DNA of 64,000 bases, from the NCBI RefSeq assembly GCF_014836665.1, contig NZ_JACSQJ010000003.1, positions 248,001 to 312,000 of the forward strand, given 5' to 3'. The position numbers and the translations under genes were made by a program. This DNA is from Luteimonas colneyensis (GTDB lineage: Bacteria; Pseudomonadota; Gammaproteobacteria; Xanthomonadales; Xanthomonadaceae). Numbering within the stretch: position 1 is the stretch's first letter; each line of letters opens with the position of its first letter. The notes beneath the pieces were generated by a model, which saw only the letters and a list, made by a program, of their open reading frames with translations, had not been told where the DNA came from and searched no databases. Below are positions 30,852 through 39,905 of the stretch, piece after piece.

Positions 30852-33068
30852 TCAGTCGGCGGTCCGGTTCAGCGGCTCCAGCGCGCGGAAGCGGCGGCCG
30901 TATTCGTCGGTGAGGTCGCGCGCGTCCTGCTGGTTGCGGACCAGGGTCGGGGTCAGCAGCACGATCACCTCGCTGCGGGTCGTGTTCGACGACTGCCGCC
31001 CGAACAGGCCGCCCAGCACCGGGATCCGGCTCAGGCCCGGGAAGCCGGCGGAACCGCGCGTGGTCGAGTCCTGGATCAGGCCGGCCAGCATCACCGTATC
31101 CCCGCTCTGCACCACGGCGTTGGTCTTCATGCGGCGGGTGTCGATGCGCACGTTGCCGTTGGCATCGGGCTGGCTCCCGGGGCTGCTGACCTCCTGGACG
31201 ATGTCCAGGAACACGGTGCCATCGCGGGTGACCCGCGGCCGCACCTTGAGGATGGTGCCGGTGTCGAGATACTGCACCTGGCTGTAGGAGCTGTCGCCGC
31301 CGAAGCCCGGGTTCACCGTCACCGAGGAGATCGGGATCCGGCTGCCGACGTTGAGCGTGGCCTCGTAGTTGTTGCGCACCATCACCGAGGGCGTCTGCAG
31401 CATCTGCACGTCGCTGACCTCGTCGAGCGCGCTGATGATGCCGGCGGCGTTGCGGCCGAGGAAGGTCCAGGCCAGGCCGGCCGGGCCGGCGCCGGTCTCG
31501 GTGCCGGTCACGTTGCCGGCGATCGCGCTCCAGGTCTCGCGGCCGACCGCGTTCGGGAGGCCGGCGTCGGTCACCGCGCGCTCGAAGAACCAGTTCACGC
31601 CGTAGCTCAGCTCGCCGCTCAGGGTGACCTCCACCACCTGCGCCTCGATGTGCACCTGCAGCGGCATCACGTCCAGGCGGTCGATGACCTCGCGGATCGA
31701 GCGCCAGGCCTGGCCGGTGGAGCGCACCAGCAGGGTGTTGGTCTCGTCGACCGCAGACACGCCGACCTCGGCGCCATCGACCTCCAGCGTCACCGAGGTG
31801 TCGCCGCCCTGGCGTTCGCCCAGCGAGAGCGACCCGCCGCCCAGCCCGCCGCTGCTGCCGCTGTCACCGCGATCGCCGATGTCGGCGCTGCTCGTGCCGT
31901 CCACGCCGCCGTCGCCGATCTCGGTGGACTCGAGGCCCGGCATCAGCGAGGCACCACCGCGACGGGAGCCGCCGCTGCCGCCGCCACGCCGTCCGTACAC
32001 CTCGGACAGCCGTTCGGCCAGGTCCTTGGCGGTGACGTACTTCAGCTCGTACGAGAACAGCTGCACGCCGCCGCCGGCGCCGTCGATGCGCGCGATCCAC
32101 TGCTCGATCTGGTCGAGGTAGGCCGGCTGCGAGGTGATCACCAGCACCGAGTTGGCGCCGTCCAGCGGCATGAAGCGGAACATGCCCGCCACCGGCGAGT
32201 TGCTGCCTTCGCCGAACACCTTCTCGAGGTCGGCCACGACCTGCGGCGCGCGCCCGGCCACCAGCGGGAACACGCCCACCGACATGCCGGCCAGCCAGTC
32301 GACGTCGAAGATCTCGATCGTCCGCAGGTAGTTCTGCAGTTCCTGGCGCGTGCCGGCGACGGTGATGACGTTGCGCCCGGCGTCCACGTTGACGATGGCG
32401 TTGGGCCGCGCGTAGGGCTGCAGCACCTTCTCCATCTCGACCGCGGACACATACTGCAGCGGCACCACGCGGGTCTCGAAGCCGCGCGCGCCGGTGGCGG
32501 TGCCGGTGCGCGCGGGCACCGCGCCGCTGGCGACGGCGGCGTCCGCGGGCACGATGTTGTAGCGGCCGTCGGCGTAGATCATGCGGGCGTTGTTCCAGCC
32601 CAGCACCATCTCCAGCAGGCTGAGCGCCTGCGCGGGGCTGACGGTCTTCGGCGTCGCCAGGGTGACGGTGCCCTGCACGCCCGGCGCGATCACGTAGTTC
32701 TGCCCGAGCATGTCGCCCAGGATCACCTTGACCACCGCGTGCAGCGACTCGCCCTCGAAGTTGAAGGTGGCCTCGCCGCTGGTGCCGGCCAGGCTGGGCG
32801 GGGCCGACGCGGCCAGCGATTCGTTGATCACCCGGCCGTCGCCGCGGTGCTTGATCGCGCGCGGATCGCCCGCCAGCGGCGCCTCGACGATGCCGTCACC
32901 GTCGACGGTGGCCGCGGCGGCGTCGCGCGGCACGCCATCGACCTGGAACACCGGCTGCGGCATGCGCGCGTCGCGACGCACGTCGGGCGTCGGCACCGAG
33001 GCGCAGGCGGCCAGCAGCGTGGCGAGGAGCGCGGCGAGCGCGGGCTTGAACTGGGATCTCGGCGTCAT
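30852..33068 (-). CDS. gspD: Type II secretion secretin (GspD/XpsD)
   Basis: The outer-membrane secretin forms the exit pore for folded exoproteins. The 738-residue lipoprotein has a lipobox (LLATLLAACAS), so it may reach the outer membrane without a pilotin. Periplasmic N domains follow, including a Gly/Ser-rich insert (GGGSGGSRRGG). The secretin core has VPLQYVSAVEMEKVL, VQMLQTPSVMVRNNYEA, GSRIPI, GDTVMLAGLIQD and PVLGGLFGR. The ATG at 33068 was preferred over 33077 because only it leaves a normal gap after the AGGA ribosome site. It is last in the xps order, as in Xanthomonas. Confidence 0.95.
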   Translation of the reverse strand: MTPRSQFKPALAALLATLLAACASVPTPDVRRDARMPQPVFQVDGVPRDAAAATVDGDGIVEAPLAGDPRAIKHRGDGRVINESLAASAPPSLAGTSGEATFNFEGESLHAVVKVILGDMLGQNYVIAPGVQGTVTLATPKTVSPAQALSLLEMVLGWNNARMIYADGRYNIVPADAAVASGAVPARTGTATGARGFETRVVPLQYVSAVEMEKVLQPYARPNAIVNVDAGRNVITVAGTRQELQNYLRTIEIFDVDWLAGMSVGVFPLVAGRAPQVVADLEKVFGEGSNSPVAGMFRFMPLDGANSVLVITSQPAYLDQIEQWIARIDGAGGGVQLFSYELKYVTAKDLAERLSEVYGRRGGGSGGSRRGGASLMPGLESTEIGDGGVDGTSSADIGDRGDSGSSGGLGGGSLSLGERQGGDTSVTLEVDGAEVGVSAVDETNTLLVRSTGQAWRSIREVIDRLDVMPLQVHIEAQVVEVTLSGELSYGVNWFFERAVTDAGLPNAVGRETWSAIAGNVTGTETGAGPAGLAWTFLGRNAAGIISALDEVSDVQMLQTPSVMVRNNYEATLNVGSRIPISSVTVNPGFGGDSSYSQVQYLDTGTILKVRPRVTRDGTVFLDIVQEVSSPGSQPDANGNVRIDTRRMKTNAVVQSGDTVMLAGLIQDSTTRGSAGFPGLSRIPVLGGLFGRQSSNTTRSEVIVLLTPTLVRNQQDARDLTDEYGRRFRALEPLNRTAD

Positions 33069-33095
33069 CGTGGGCATTCCTGGGAGTCCGTCCGG

Positions 33096-33917
33096 CTACT
33101 GGCCCTGCTGGGCCTGCTCGCGCAGGCGGGCGCGGCGCGCCTCGATGCGCGCGCGGATCGCCTCCACCTGCTCGTCGGGCGTGCGGGCGGTCGGCGTGTC
33201 GGGTGTGGGAGCGGGCGGCGATGGCTGTGCGTCGCCTTCGGTCGGCACCGGCTGGCCGGGCTGGGGCGCGGGCACCGGCTGGCCGCCGTCGCCCGCGGCG
33301 TCCGCCGCGGCCGCGCGCGGCGACGCGGGGCGTGCCGGCGACTGGCCCGCGGTCGACCGCGCTGGCGTGGCCTGTCCGGCCGGGGGCGGGCTCGCCATCG
33401 CGGTCGGCGCCTCGCCGCCGGTGCCGTCGAACACGCGCAGTTCCAGCGTGCGCTGGCCTTCCGGGCCGTCGAACACGGCCCCGCGCGGCGAGATCGAGGA
33501 CAACTGCCAGCCCTGCGCGCCGGCCGGCGATTCGCCCACCTTCAGGCGCACGGATTCGCCGCCGGCGGCCGGCTGCACGATCGCGACCTGCAGGCCCGGG
33601 GTCAGCAGCACGCTGGTCAGCACGTACTCGAACTCGGCCGGCGCGTCCTCGTCCACCGGGTTGATGAAGAACGGCTGCGGGCGGCGGTCGGTGGTGAACA
33701 GCGGGCGCTCGCCGAATTCGCCGTACTGCGCCAGCGGACCCAGGCGGTCCTCGGTTTCGGCCGCGGCCGCGGGCAGCCGCTGCACCAGGCCGGGATCCGG
33801 CGGCAGGCGGTCGATCCGGCCGCCCAGGCCGAACAGGCCCAGCACCCAGGTCGCCAGCGCCCACAGCGCCAGCGCGCCGAGCAGCCAGGTGCGCGCGCCC
33901 GCGGTCTCAGGGCGCAT
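33096..33917 (-). CDS. xpsN: Type II secretion protein XpsN (GspC-like role)
   Basis: A 273-residue inner-membrane protein in the position of xpsN. In Xanthomonas this protein stands in for GspC by linking the GspL/M platform to the secretin. It has a short cytoplasmic end, one membrane segment at about 10-27 and a periplasmic HR-like region (LFTTDRRPQPFFINPVDE). QVAIVQPAAGGESVRLKVG, SPRGAVFDGPEGQRTLELRVF and a long Pro/Ala-rich tail ending EQVEAIRARIEARRARLREQ follow. It starts 11 nt inside gspM. Functional role is from synteny more than motif. Confidence 0.82.
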   Translation of the reverse strand: MRPETAGARTWLLGALALWALATWVLGLFGLGGRIDRLPPDPGLVQRLPAAAAETEDRLGPLAQYGEFGERPLFTTDRRPQPFFINPVDEDAPAEFEYVLTSVLLTPGLQVAIVQPAAGGESVRLKVGESPAGAQGWQLSSISPRGAVFDGPEGQRTLELRVFDGTGGEAPTAMASPPPAGQATPARSTAGQSPARPASPRAAAADAAGDGGQPVPAPQPGQPVPTEGDAQPSPPAPTPDTPTARTPDEQVEAIRARIEARRARLREQAQQGQ

Positions 33918-34536
33918 TGCTGGCTCCCGCCGCGGCCGGCTGCGGCTGCAGGTAGCCGTAGAGGTCGAAGGTGACGTCCAGGCCCGCGCCCTGCGTGCCC
34001 GCACCGGCCCCGCGGCCGAACGGCTGGCGCGGCGCCAGCACGTTGAGGTTGTCGACGAACAGGCGCGGCGAGCCATCCTCGAGCGAGTGCAGCACCGCCG
34101 CCAGCTCCGGATTGCCGCAGTGCAGGCGCACCTGCACCAGCGCGCGGCGGAACCGGTCCTGCTGGCGGGTGTCGGTCATCGGCGAGCGGTTGCGGATCGC
34201 GCAGCTGCGGTTGCCGGGGCTGGCCTCGAGCACGGCGGTTTCCAGGCGCGCGCTCAGCGCCGCGGTGGCGAGTTCGGCGCTGCGCTCGTCCATGAAGCCG
34301 GGCACGCGCGCGGCGACCTCGCGCACCTCTTCGAGCCGCGCCTGCACCTGCGGCGCCTGCGCCAGCTCCATGCGCACGCGCAGGTCGCGCTCCTGCAGGC
34401 CTTCGATGCGCGCGCCGGCCTCGAGCATCGGCGCCGTCCACCACGGGTGCACCAGCACCAGGTAGGCCAGGGCCAGCACGCCGGCGAGGATCGCCAGCGC
34501 CAGCCAGCGGTCGCGGTCAGGGATCGGTTCGCGCAC
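33907..34536 (-). CDS. gspM: Type II secretion protein GspM
   Basis: GspM is a small bitopic assembly-platform protein partnering GspL. The 209-residue product has one membrane segment at about 11-28, a coiled-coil region with repeated Glu/Arg (LQERDLRVRMELAQAPQVQA), and a ferredoxin-like periplasmic domain. The start is GTG 34536 with a GGGAGG ribosome site; it overlaps gspL by 20 nt. The sequence is poorly conserved in the family, so position supports the call. Confidence 0.84.
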   Translation of the reverse strand: MREPIPDRDRWLALAILAGVLALAYLVLVHPWWTAPMLEAGARIEGLQERDLRVRMELAQAPQVQARLEEVREVAARVPGFMDERSAELATAALSARLETAVLEASPGNRSCAIRNRSPMTDTRQQDRFRRALVQVRLHCGNPELAAVLHSLEDGSPRLFVDNLNVLAPRQPFGRGAGAGTQGAGLDVTFDLYGYLQPQPAAAGASNAP

Positions 34537-35698
34537 CGGCGGCCTCCCTGCCCTGCGCCGCGGCGGTGGCCGTCGGCGCGACCACCAGCTCGGCGGTCAG
34601 GGTGAAACGGTCGCGGCCGCTGCGCGGGTCCGGCTGCAGCGCGCCGGCCAGGGCCGGCGAACGCCACAGCGGCGAGCCCTCCAGCCGCTGCACCAGCGCC
34701 GGGGCCTCGCTGCTGAGGCCGATGAGCAGGATCCGCGTGTCCTCGATCGACAGCTTCTCGAGATAGGTGGAGTCGGGCAGCCGGCGCGCAAGTTCGTCCA
34801 TGACCTCGACCGTGGTCGGGCGCGCGGCGCGCGCGGACTGCAGGAAGGCCATGCCGTCGACCAGGTCGACCAGGGCCTGGCGCTGCGCAGAGGCGCCGCG
34901 GGCACGGGTCGCGGCCGCGGCGACTTCGGCCTCGAAGGCGTCGGCGGCGGCGCGGCGGTTGTCGAGGATCTGCCACAGCCCGGCGGCGGTGGCGACCACG
35001 GCCACCAGGCCGAGGGCCAGGTTCCAGCCCAGCCACGGATCGGCGCGCCGGTGGCGTCGGGCGCCGGGCAGCAGGTTGACGCCGCGGCCACCGCCTTCGT
35101 CGCCCTCGACATCGACGCCGGTCAGCGTGGACGCCAGCGGACCGAGCGCGGCCAGACGTGCGTCCAGGGCCTGGCGCGGCACGACCACCAGCTCGGCGTC
35201 CACCTGGCCGTCGCCGCGGCGGCCCACGAGGCGCGCGTCGTATTCGACCTCGGACACCGGAAACGGCGTCTGGCGTTCGATCTCGAAGCCGAGCACCTCG
35301 CGCAGCCGGTCGGCGGCGGCGGCCGGCAGCGGCAGGCGGCGGCGCAGGGTGGCCTCGGCGGGCAGCACCAGCCAGCGCGGCAGGCTGGCGACGCGCTGGT
35401 TCAGCAGCGGCGCCAGCGGGTCGTCCTCGCCCGCAGACAGCGCCGGCAGATCGGCGATGCGGCGCACGCCGCCCGGACCCTCGATCGACAGCACCAGGCC
35501 GTCGCCCGCGGACTGCAGCAGCAGGCGCTCGCGGGCGAGGCCGAACAGCTCGCGCAGACGCTGCGGCAGCCACGTGGCCAGGGCCTGGGTCCACCAGCGC
35601 CAGAAGCCGGCCAGGCGCGGGCGCAGCGCAGCACCGGGCCCGGCGATGGCGGGGCCCGCGCGACGCGGTGAACCGGCGGTGTCCTCTACGGTGCCCAT
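34517..35698 (-). CDS. gspL: Type II secretion protein GspL
   Basis: GspL anchors the GspE ATPase to the inner membrane. The 393-residue protein has an actin-like cytoplasmic domain with LPAEATLRRRLPLPAAAADR and LGFEIERQTPFPVSEVEYDA, as in the PilM/GspL-type group. A membrane segment lies near 235-255 (LALGLVAVVATAAGLW), then a periplasmic region with DELARRLPDSTYLEKLSIED, typical of fimbrial-assembly PilN-like modules. ATG 35698 shares one base with the gspK stop. Confidence 0.88.
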   Translation of the reverse strand: MGTVEDTAGSPRRAGPAIAGPGAALRPRLAGFWRWWTQALATWLPQRLRELFGLARERLLLQSAGDGLVLSIEGPGGVRRIADLPALSAGEDDPLAPLLNQRVASLPRWLVLPAEATLRRRLPLPAAAADRLREVLGFEIERQTPFPVSEVEYDARLVGRRGDGQVDAELVVVPRQALDARLAALGPLASTLTGVDVEGDEGGGRGVNLLPGARRHRRADPWLGWNLALGLVAVVATAAGLWQILDNRRAAADAFEAEVAAAATRARGASAQRQALVDLVDGMAFLQSARAARPTTVEVMDELARRLPDSTYLEKLSIEDTRILLIGLSSEAPALVQRLEGSPLWRSPALAGALQPDPRSGRDRFTLTAELVVAPTATAAAQGREAAGARTDP

Positions 35699-36546
35699 CA
35701 GCGCGGCGTGGCTCCTTCTTCCCATGCCAGCGGAACATATGCCGACCCCGGCAGTCCGCCCCCACCCGCGCGTACCACCGCCCGCAGCACGGCCTGGCGG
35801 CCATCGGCGAGCCGCGCGCGGCTGTCGATACTATACGTGCCGCTGCCGGCGCCCACGAGGTCCGGGGCGAGGCCTTCGCCGCCTTCGCGCTGCTGCAGTA
35901 CCAGCGCCGGATCGTTGCCCAGCGCCTGCAGCACTTCGCCGCTGGCGAAGCGCGCGTCGGGCTGCGGCATGCCGCTGAACACGGTGAGGTGGCGCGCAGC
36001 CGCCTCGAACAGCGCACGGTCCATCCCGAGCACCTGCTCGACCTCGGCCACGGTCTCGAACGGCGCATCCTTGGCGCCGTAGGGCAGGCCGGCGGCGGCG
36101 TACTGCGAATCCTCGGCGCCGCCCATCGGCTGGGTGAATTCGTCGCCGTCGCGCCAGTCGACGATCGCCGCCGCCACCGCGTCGGCCTGGCCCTCCTCGG
36201 CCCCGAGCACCCGGAACAGCGACCCGAGCAGGCCGGCATCGACGGCGTTGAGGTCGACCTTGCCGGACTCGTCGACGATGCGGACCTCCACCTCCGCCGC
36301 GCCGAAGGCCCAGCGGTAGGGACGGCCGTCGGGCACCCACGCGAACTCCGGCTGGCCGGACTGCACCCGCACCATGGCGTACTCGAGGCCCGCGCGCGCG
36401 GCGGACTCGGCGACGACCGCGCCGTGCAGTCCCCGCCCCTGCATGTACTCGATGCGCGCGGTGGCGGCGTACGCGCCGACGAGCGCGGTCAGCAGCGCCA
36501 CCAGCCACATCACGATCACCAGGGCCGCGCCCCGCTGCATGGCCAT
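35698..36546 (-). CDS. gspK: Minor pseudopilin GspK
   Basis: GspK caps the pseudopilus tip. The 282-residue protein starts MAMQRGAALVIVMWL, with the prepilin peptidase site after Gly6 and, as in other GspK, no glutamate at position +5. Downstream are ESAARAGLEYAMVRVQSG, KVDLNAVDAGLLGSLF and AIVDWRDGDEFTQPMGGAED, all standard GspK patterns. Its ATG and stop each share one base with neighbouring genes. Confidence 0.92.
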   Translation of the reverse strand: MAMQRGAALVIVMWLVALLTALVGAYAATARIEYMQGRGLHGAVVAESAARAGLEYAMVRVQSGQPEFAWVPDGRPYRWAFGAAEVEVRIVDESGKVDLNAVDAGLLGSLFRVLGAEEGQADAVAAAIVDWRDGDEFTQPMGGAEDSQYAAAGLPYGAKDAPFETVAEVEQVLGMDRALFEAAARHLTVFSGMPQPDARFASGEVLQALGNDPALVLQQREGGEGLAPDLVGAGSGTYSIDSRARLADGRQAVLRAVVRAGGGGLPGSAYVPLAWEEGATPR

Positions 36547-37295
36547 CAGCGCCGCCCCCGCGCGTCGCGCAGCCGGCTGCGCGCGCCGCCATCGGTGCCC
36601 TGACGGCCACGCGGCGCGACCCCGCGTCCCAGGCGGGCGCCCAGCCGGCTGGCGCGCCCGCTGCCGAACTCCGGGGCGCTCGCCGCCTGCGGCAGCGCGA
36701 CCACCAGGGCCGGCCACGCACCGCCGTTCGCGCTCTCGATCTCGATCGACACCTGCAGCGGGAGCTGTTCGTAGGACTCCCAGGCGTCCAGCCAGTCGGT
36801 CAGGCCCTCCTCGTCCATGCCGCGGTAGCGGATGCGCAGGCCGGTCAGGCCTTCGACCAGCGGTTCGGGCGGACGCGGCTCGTCCTCGATGATGGTCTCG
36901 CCGGCGAGCACCAGGTCGAACGTCACCGCCAGCGCCTCGCCGTCGTCGGCGTCGTACACGCCGATGTCGTGCAGGTGCGGGCCGCCGCGGCCGAGATAGC
37001 TGGGCAGGTCGGCGACGAAGCGGATGCGGTCGGGCTCGCCGATGAAGCGCAGTGCGCCGCCGTTGCTTTCATCCTGCGCGAAGGCGATGGGCTGCGCGGC
37101 GGCGAGGCGGCGGCGCAGGAAGCCTTCGACCGCGCGCATGCGCTCGGTGCGCGCGGCGATGGCCTCGCCGCGGTCGACGGTGGCGGTCGCGGCGCGCAGG
37201 GTGCCGAAGCCCAGGGCCAGGCCGGCGGCCAGCAGCACCGTGGCCAGCAGGACCTCGATCAGGGTGAAGCCGGCGGCGGCGCGGGCGCGGTTCAT
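36546..37295 (-). CDS. gspJ: Minor pseudopilin GspJ
   Basis: A 249-residue minor pseudopilin with the methylation/cleavage motif RAAAG-FTLIEVLLATVLLA (cleavage after Gly9, Glu at +5). The rest shows RMRAVEGFLRRRLAAAQPIAF and a beta-rich domain, with a 40-residue Gly/Arg-rich tail not usual for the family. Starts ATGA-overlapping gspI. Assigned as J by order (I-J-K) and length. Confidence 0.9.
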   Translation of the reverse strand: MNRARAAAGFTLIEVLLATVLLAAGLALGFGTLRAATATVDRGEAIAARTERMRAVEGFLRRRLAAAQPIAFAQDESNGGALRFIGEPDRIRFVADLPSYLGRGGPHLHDIGVYDADDGEALAVTFDLVLAGETIIEDEPRPPEPLVEGLTGLRIRYRGMDEEGLTDWLDAWESYEQLPLQVSIEIESANGGAWPALVVALPQAASAPEFGSGRASRLGARLGRGVAPRGRQGTDGGARSRLRDARGRR

Positions 37296-37714
37296 GGCCC
37301 TTCGCCCGGTTCCGGCTGCACCAGGCGCAGGGACTCCACCACCAGCCGCTGCGCCGGCCCGCCCTCGCCCCAGGACAGCTCCAGCCGCAGGTGCAGCAGC
37401 TGCGCGGCGAAGGGATCCTGCAGCGGCGCCGCCGGCTGCAGCGGATCGACCCACGGCGAGACCTCCAGCCGCCAGCGGTAGCGGCCGTCCTCGAGTTCGC
37501 CGTCGTCGCGGCCCGGGACCAGCGCCTCGCCCACGCCGATGTCGGCCAGCAGCGACTGCGCGTGCAGCGACGCGCGCCCGGCGTCGGCCGACCAGCGCAC
37601 TTGGCGGGTCGAGCCCGACAGCGTGCCGAGCAGGAAGGTCAGCGCCAGCGCCAGCACGGTGAACGCGACCAGCACCTCGATCAGGGTGTAGCCGCGCTGG
37701 CGGCGAGCGCTCAC
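37292..37714 (-). CDS. gspI: Minor pseudopilin GspI
   Basis: A 140-residue pseudopilin that in known systems seeds tip assembly with GspJ and GspK. Cleavage motif RRQRG-YTLIEVLVAFTVLALA (after Gly8, Glu at +5), followed by a short beta domain with WRLEVSPW and QLLHLRLELSWGEG. Overlaps gspH by 4 nt and gspJ by 4 nt. Confidence 0.92.
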   Translation of the reverse strand: MSARRQRGYTLIEVLVAFTVLALALTFLLGTLSGSTRQVRWSADAGRASLHAQSLLADIGVGEALVPGRDDGELEDGRYRWRLEVSPWVDPLQPAAPLQDPFAAQLLHLRLELSWGEGGPAQRLVVESLRLVQPEPGEGP

Positions 37715-38184
37715 GGCCGCGCCTCCGCCCGGTGCATCGTGACCTCGCCGGTCAGCCAGGCCACGTCGATGTCGAAGGCCGCGCGGCCGCGGCTGAGCTG
37801 CACGCGGCCACCGGTGGAGGCGCCGTCGCCGAAGAACACGATCGCGCCGACGCCGTCGGCCGGCTGCACCTCGCGCGCGCCGGTGAAGTGGATGCCGAGC
37901 GACTCGGGCACCTCGCCGCTGCGCCCGTCAGCGCCCTGCCAGGCGTGGGCGGCGGGATCGATGGCGAAGGTCTGCGGCTGGCCGGTGGCCAGCGCGCGGG
38001 CGCGCGTGTAGCGCAGCTGGGTGGCGATGTCGCGGGCGTTGCCGCGCAGCTCCATGCGCGCGAAGCCGCCGCCGAGCACGCCGGCGGCCAGCACGCCGGT
38101 CGCGGCGATCAGGACCATCACCAGCAGCAGCTCCAGCAGCGAGAAGCCGCCGGAGCGGCGCCTTCCGCCGCGCCCGGCGTTCAT
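37711..38184 (-). CDS. gspH: Minor pseudopilin GspH
   Basis: A 157-residue pseudopilin. Cleavage motif RRSGG-FSLLELLLVMVLIA (after Gly13, Glu at +5) then LRYTRARALATGQPQTFAID, the region shared by GspH and FimT proteins, and a C-terminal INFTPLG-like strand set (here VIFFGDGASTGGRVQLSR pattern). It links the major pseudopilin to the tip. 12 bp downstream of gspG. Confidence 0.92.
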   Translation of the reverse strand: MNAGRGGRRRSGGFSLLELLLVMVLIAATGVLAAGVLGGGFARMELRGNARDIATQLRYTRARALATGQPQTFAIDPAAHAWQGADGRSGEVPESLGIHFTGAREVQPADGVGAIVFFGDGASTGGRVQLSRGRAAFDIDVAWLTGEVTMHRAEARP

Positions 38185-38196
38185 GGCGGCGCGGCC

Positions 38197-38628
38197 TTAT
38201 TCGTAGCGGATGTCCGCGTCGACGCTCTCCCCGCCCGGCTTGCGGTCGGCGCCGTAGCTGACGATGTCGTAGGGACCGTTGTCGCCGGGGACACGGTATT
38301 CGAAGGGCGTGTTCCAGGGATCGTTGAGGTCGGCGGCCTTGGCGTAGGGGCCGAGCCAGCCGGGCGCGCCGCCGGGGGCGTTCACCAGCTCGGACAGCGC
38401 GCCCGGCAGCGTGCCGGTGTCCATCTCGAACTGGCTGACCTTCTCGGCCAGCGTCTGCACCTGCGCGCGCGCGAGGTTGACCTTGGCGCGGTCGCCGCCG
38501 CCGAGGATGCGCGAGGCCGCGAAGGCGACGATGCCGCCCATGAGCACGACCACCACGATGATCTCGATGAGGCTGAAGCCGCCCTGCGCGGACGGACGCG
38601 GGGAACGGTTGAGCGGACGCTTGTGCAT
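38197..38628 (-). CDS. gspG: Major pseudopilin GspG
   Basis: The main pseudopilus subunit, 143 residues. The prepilin motif is PSAQGG-FSLIEIIVVVVLMG (cleavage after Gly17, Glu at +5). The C-terminal part has ALSELVNAPGGAPGWLGPY, DPWNTPFEYRVPG and YGADRKPGGE, the calcium-binding beta loop typical of GspG. It is separated from gspF by 57 bp, the largest gap inside the operon. Confidence 0.95.
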   Translation of the reverse strand: MHKRPLNRSPRPSAQGGFSLIEIIVVVVLMGGIVAFAASRILGGGDRAKVNLARAQVQTLAEKVSQFEMDTGTLPGALSELVNAPGGAPGWLGPYAKAADLNDPWNTPFEYRVPGDNGPYDIVSYGADRKPGGESVDADIRYE

Positions 38629-38685
38629 GGATTCCTGCCTGACTGGAAAGAGTGGGAGGCCGCGCGGGCCGGGCGTGCCCTGCGC

Positions 38686-39903
38686 CTAGCCTATGACATT
38701 GGTGAGGTCGTAGATCGGCACCAGCACCGCCAGGATCACCACCATGACCACCACCGCCAGCAGCAGGGTGATCACCGGGACCAGCGCGGCCAGCATGCGG
38801 TCCAGCGCCTGGCCGGTCTCGGCCTCGAAGGTGTCGGCGGTCTTGAGCAGCATGGCGTCGAGCGCGCCGGACTCCTCGCCCACCTGCACCATCTGCAGCG
38901 CCAGCCGCGGGAAGCGCTTGTTGCGCGCCAGCGCCGTGGACAGCGCGACGCCGTTCTTGACCTCCTCGCCCGCGGCTTCGACATCGGCGGCGAGCGCGCG
39001 GTTCCCGAGCACGTTGCGGCCGATCGCCATGGCCGCGATCAGCGGCACGCCGTTCTTCAGCAGCGTGCCGAGCGTGCGCGCCAGGCGCGCGGTCTCGATC
39101 CGCGCGACCAGGCCGCCGGCGAGCTTCCGCCCGAGCAGCCATTCATCGAAGCGCGCGCGGAAGGCCGGATCGCGCAGCCGGCGGTCGAACCACAGCGCCG
39201 CCAGCGAGGGCACCGCCAGCAGCACGATCCACCAGTCGCGCACCAGCTCGCCCAGGCCGAGCACGATCTTCGTGAAGAACGGCAGCTCCGCGTCCAGGCT
39301 CTCGTACATCACCCCGAACTGCGGAACCACGTAGCCGAGCAGGAACAGCAGCGCCAGGCCCACCATCACGATCAGGATGACCGGGTAGATCAGCGCATTC
39401 ATCACCCGGCCGCGCAGCGCGCGCGAGCGCTCCAGGTAGTCGGCCAGGCGCTGCAGCGTGTCCTGCAGGGTGCCGCCGGCCTCGCCGGCGCGGACCATGT
39501 TGATGTAGAGCCGCGAGAAGGTGCCGTGCTGGCGCTCGAGCGCGGCCGACAGCGAGGTGCCGCCGCGGACCTGGTCGCGCACGTCGGCGATGGTGCGCCG
39601 GGCGGCCTCGTCCTCGGGCAGGTCGAGCAGGATGGTCAGCGCGCGGTCGAGCGGCTGGCCGGCGCCGAGCAGGGTCGCCAGCTGCTGGGTGAACTGCACC
39701 AGGCGTTGGCCGGAAAAGGCACTGGGCTTGAACAGTGTCTTCAGGCTGCTGCCACCGCCACCCTCGCTGGCCAGCTTCGCCTCCACCGGCAGGTGGCCCT
39801 GCTCCTGCAGGCGCAGCACCACCTCGGCGTCGCTGGCGGCCTCCATCTGGCCGTCGAGCGTCTCGCCGCGCGCGTTGAGCGCCTTGTAGCGGTACAGCGG
39901 CAT
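38686..39903 (-). CDS. gspF: Type II secretion inner-membrane protein GspF
   Basis: The polytopic assembly-platform protein, 405 residues. It starts MPLYRYKALNARGE and has two copies of the GspF domain: LVQFTQQLATLLGAGQPLDRAL in the first and ETARLARTLGTLLKNGVPL in the second. Three membrane segments are expected, two visible at about 170-190 and 375-400. It follows gspE by 2 bp. Confidence 0.96.
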   Translation of the reverse strand: MPLYRYKALNARGETLDGQMEAASDAEVVLRLQEQGHLPVEAKLASEGGGGSSLKTLFKPSAFSGQRLVQFTQQLATLLGAGQPLDRALTILLDLPEDEAARRTIADVRDQVRGGTSLSAALERQHGTFSRLYINMVRAGEAGGTLQDTLQRLADYLERSRALRGRVMNALIYPVILIVMVGLALLFLLGYVVPQFGVMYESLDAELPFFTKIVLGLGELVRDWWIVLLAVPSLAALWFDRRLRDPAFRARFDEWLLGRKLAGGLVARIETARLARTLGTLLKNGVPLIAAMAIGRNVLGNRALAADVEAAGEEVKNGVALSTALARNKRFPRLALQMVQVGEESGALDAMLLKTADTFEAETGQALDRMLAALVPVITLLLAVVVMVVILAVLVPIYDLTNVIG

Positions 39904-39905
39904 GA

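Noticed and set aside
31650-33974. Long plus-strand open frame opposite gspD and xpsN
   Set aside because: Reverse-frame shadow of GC-rich coding sequence; no recognisable protein features.
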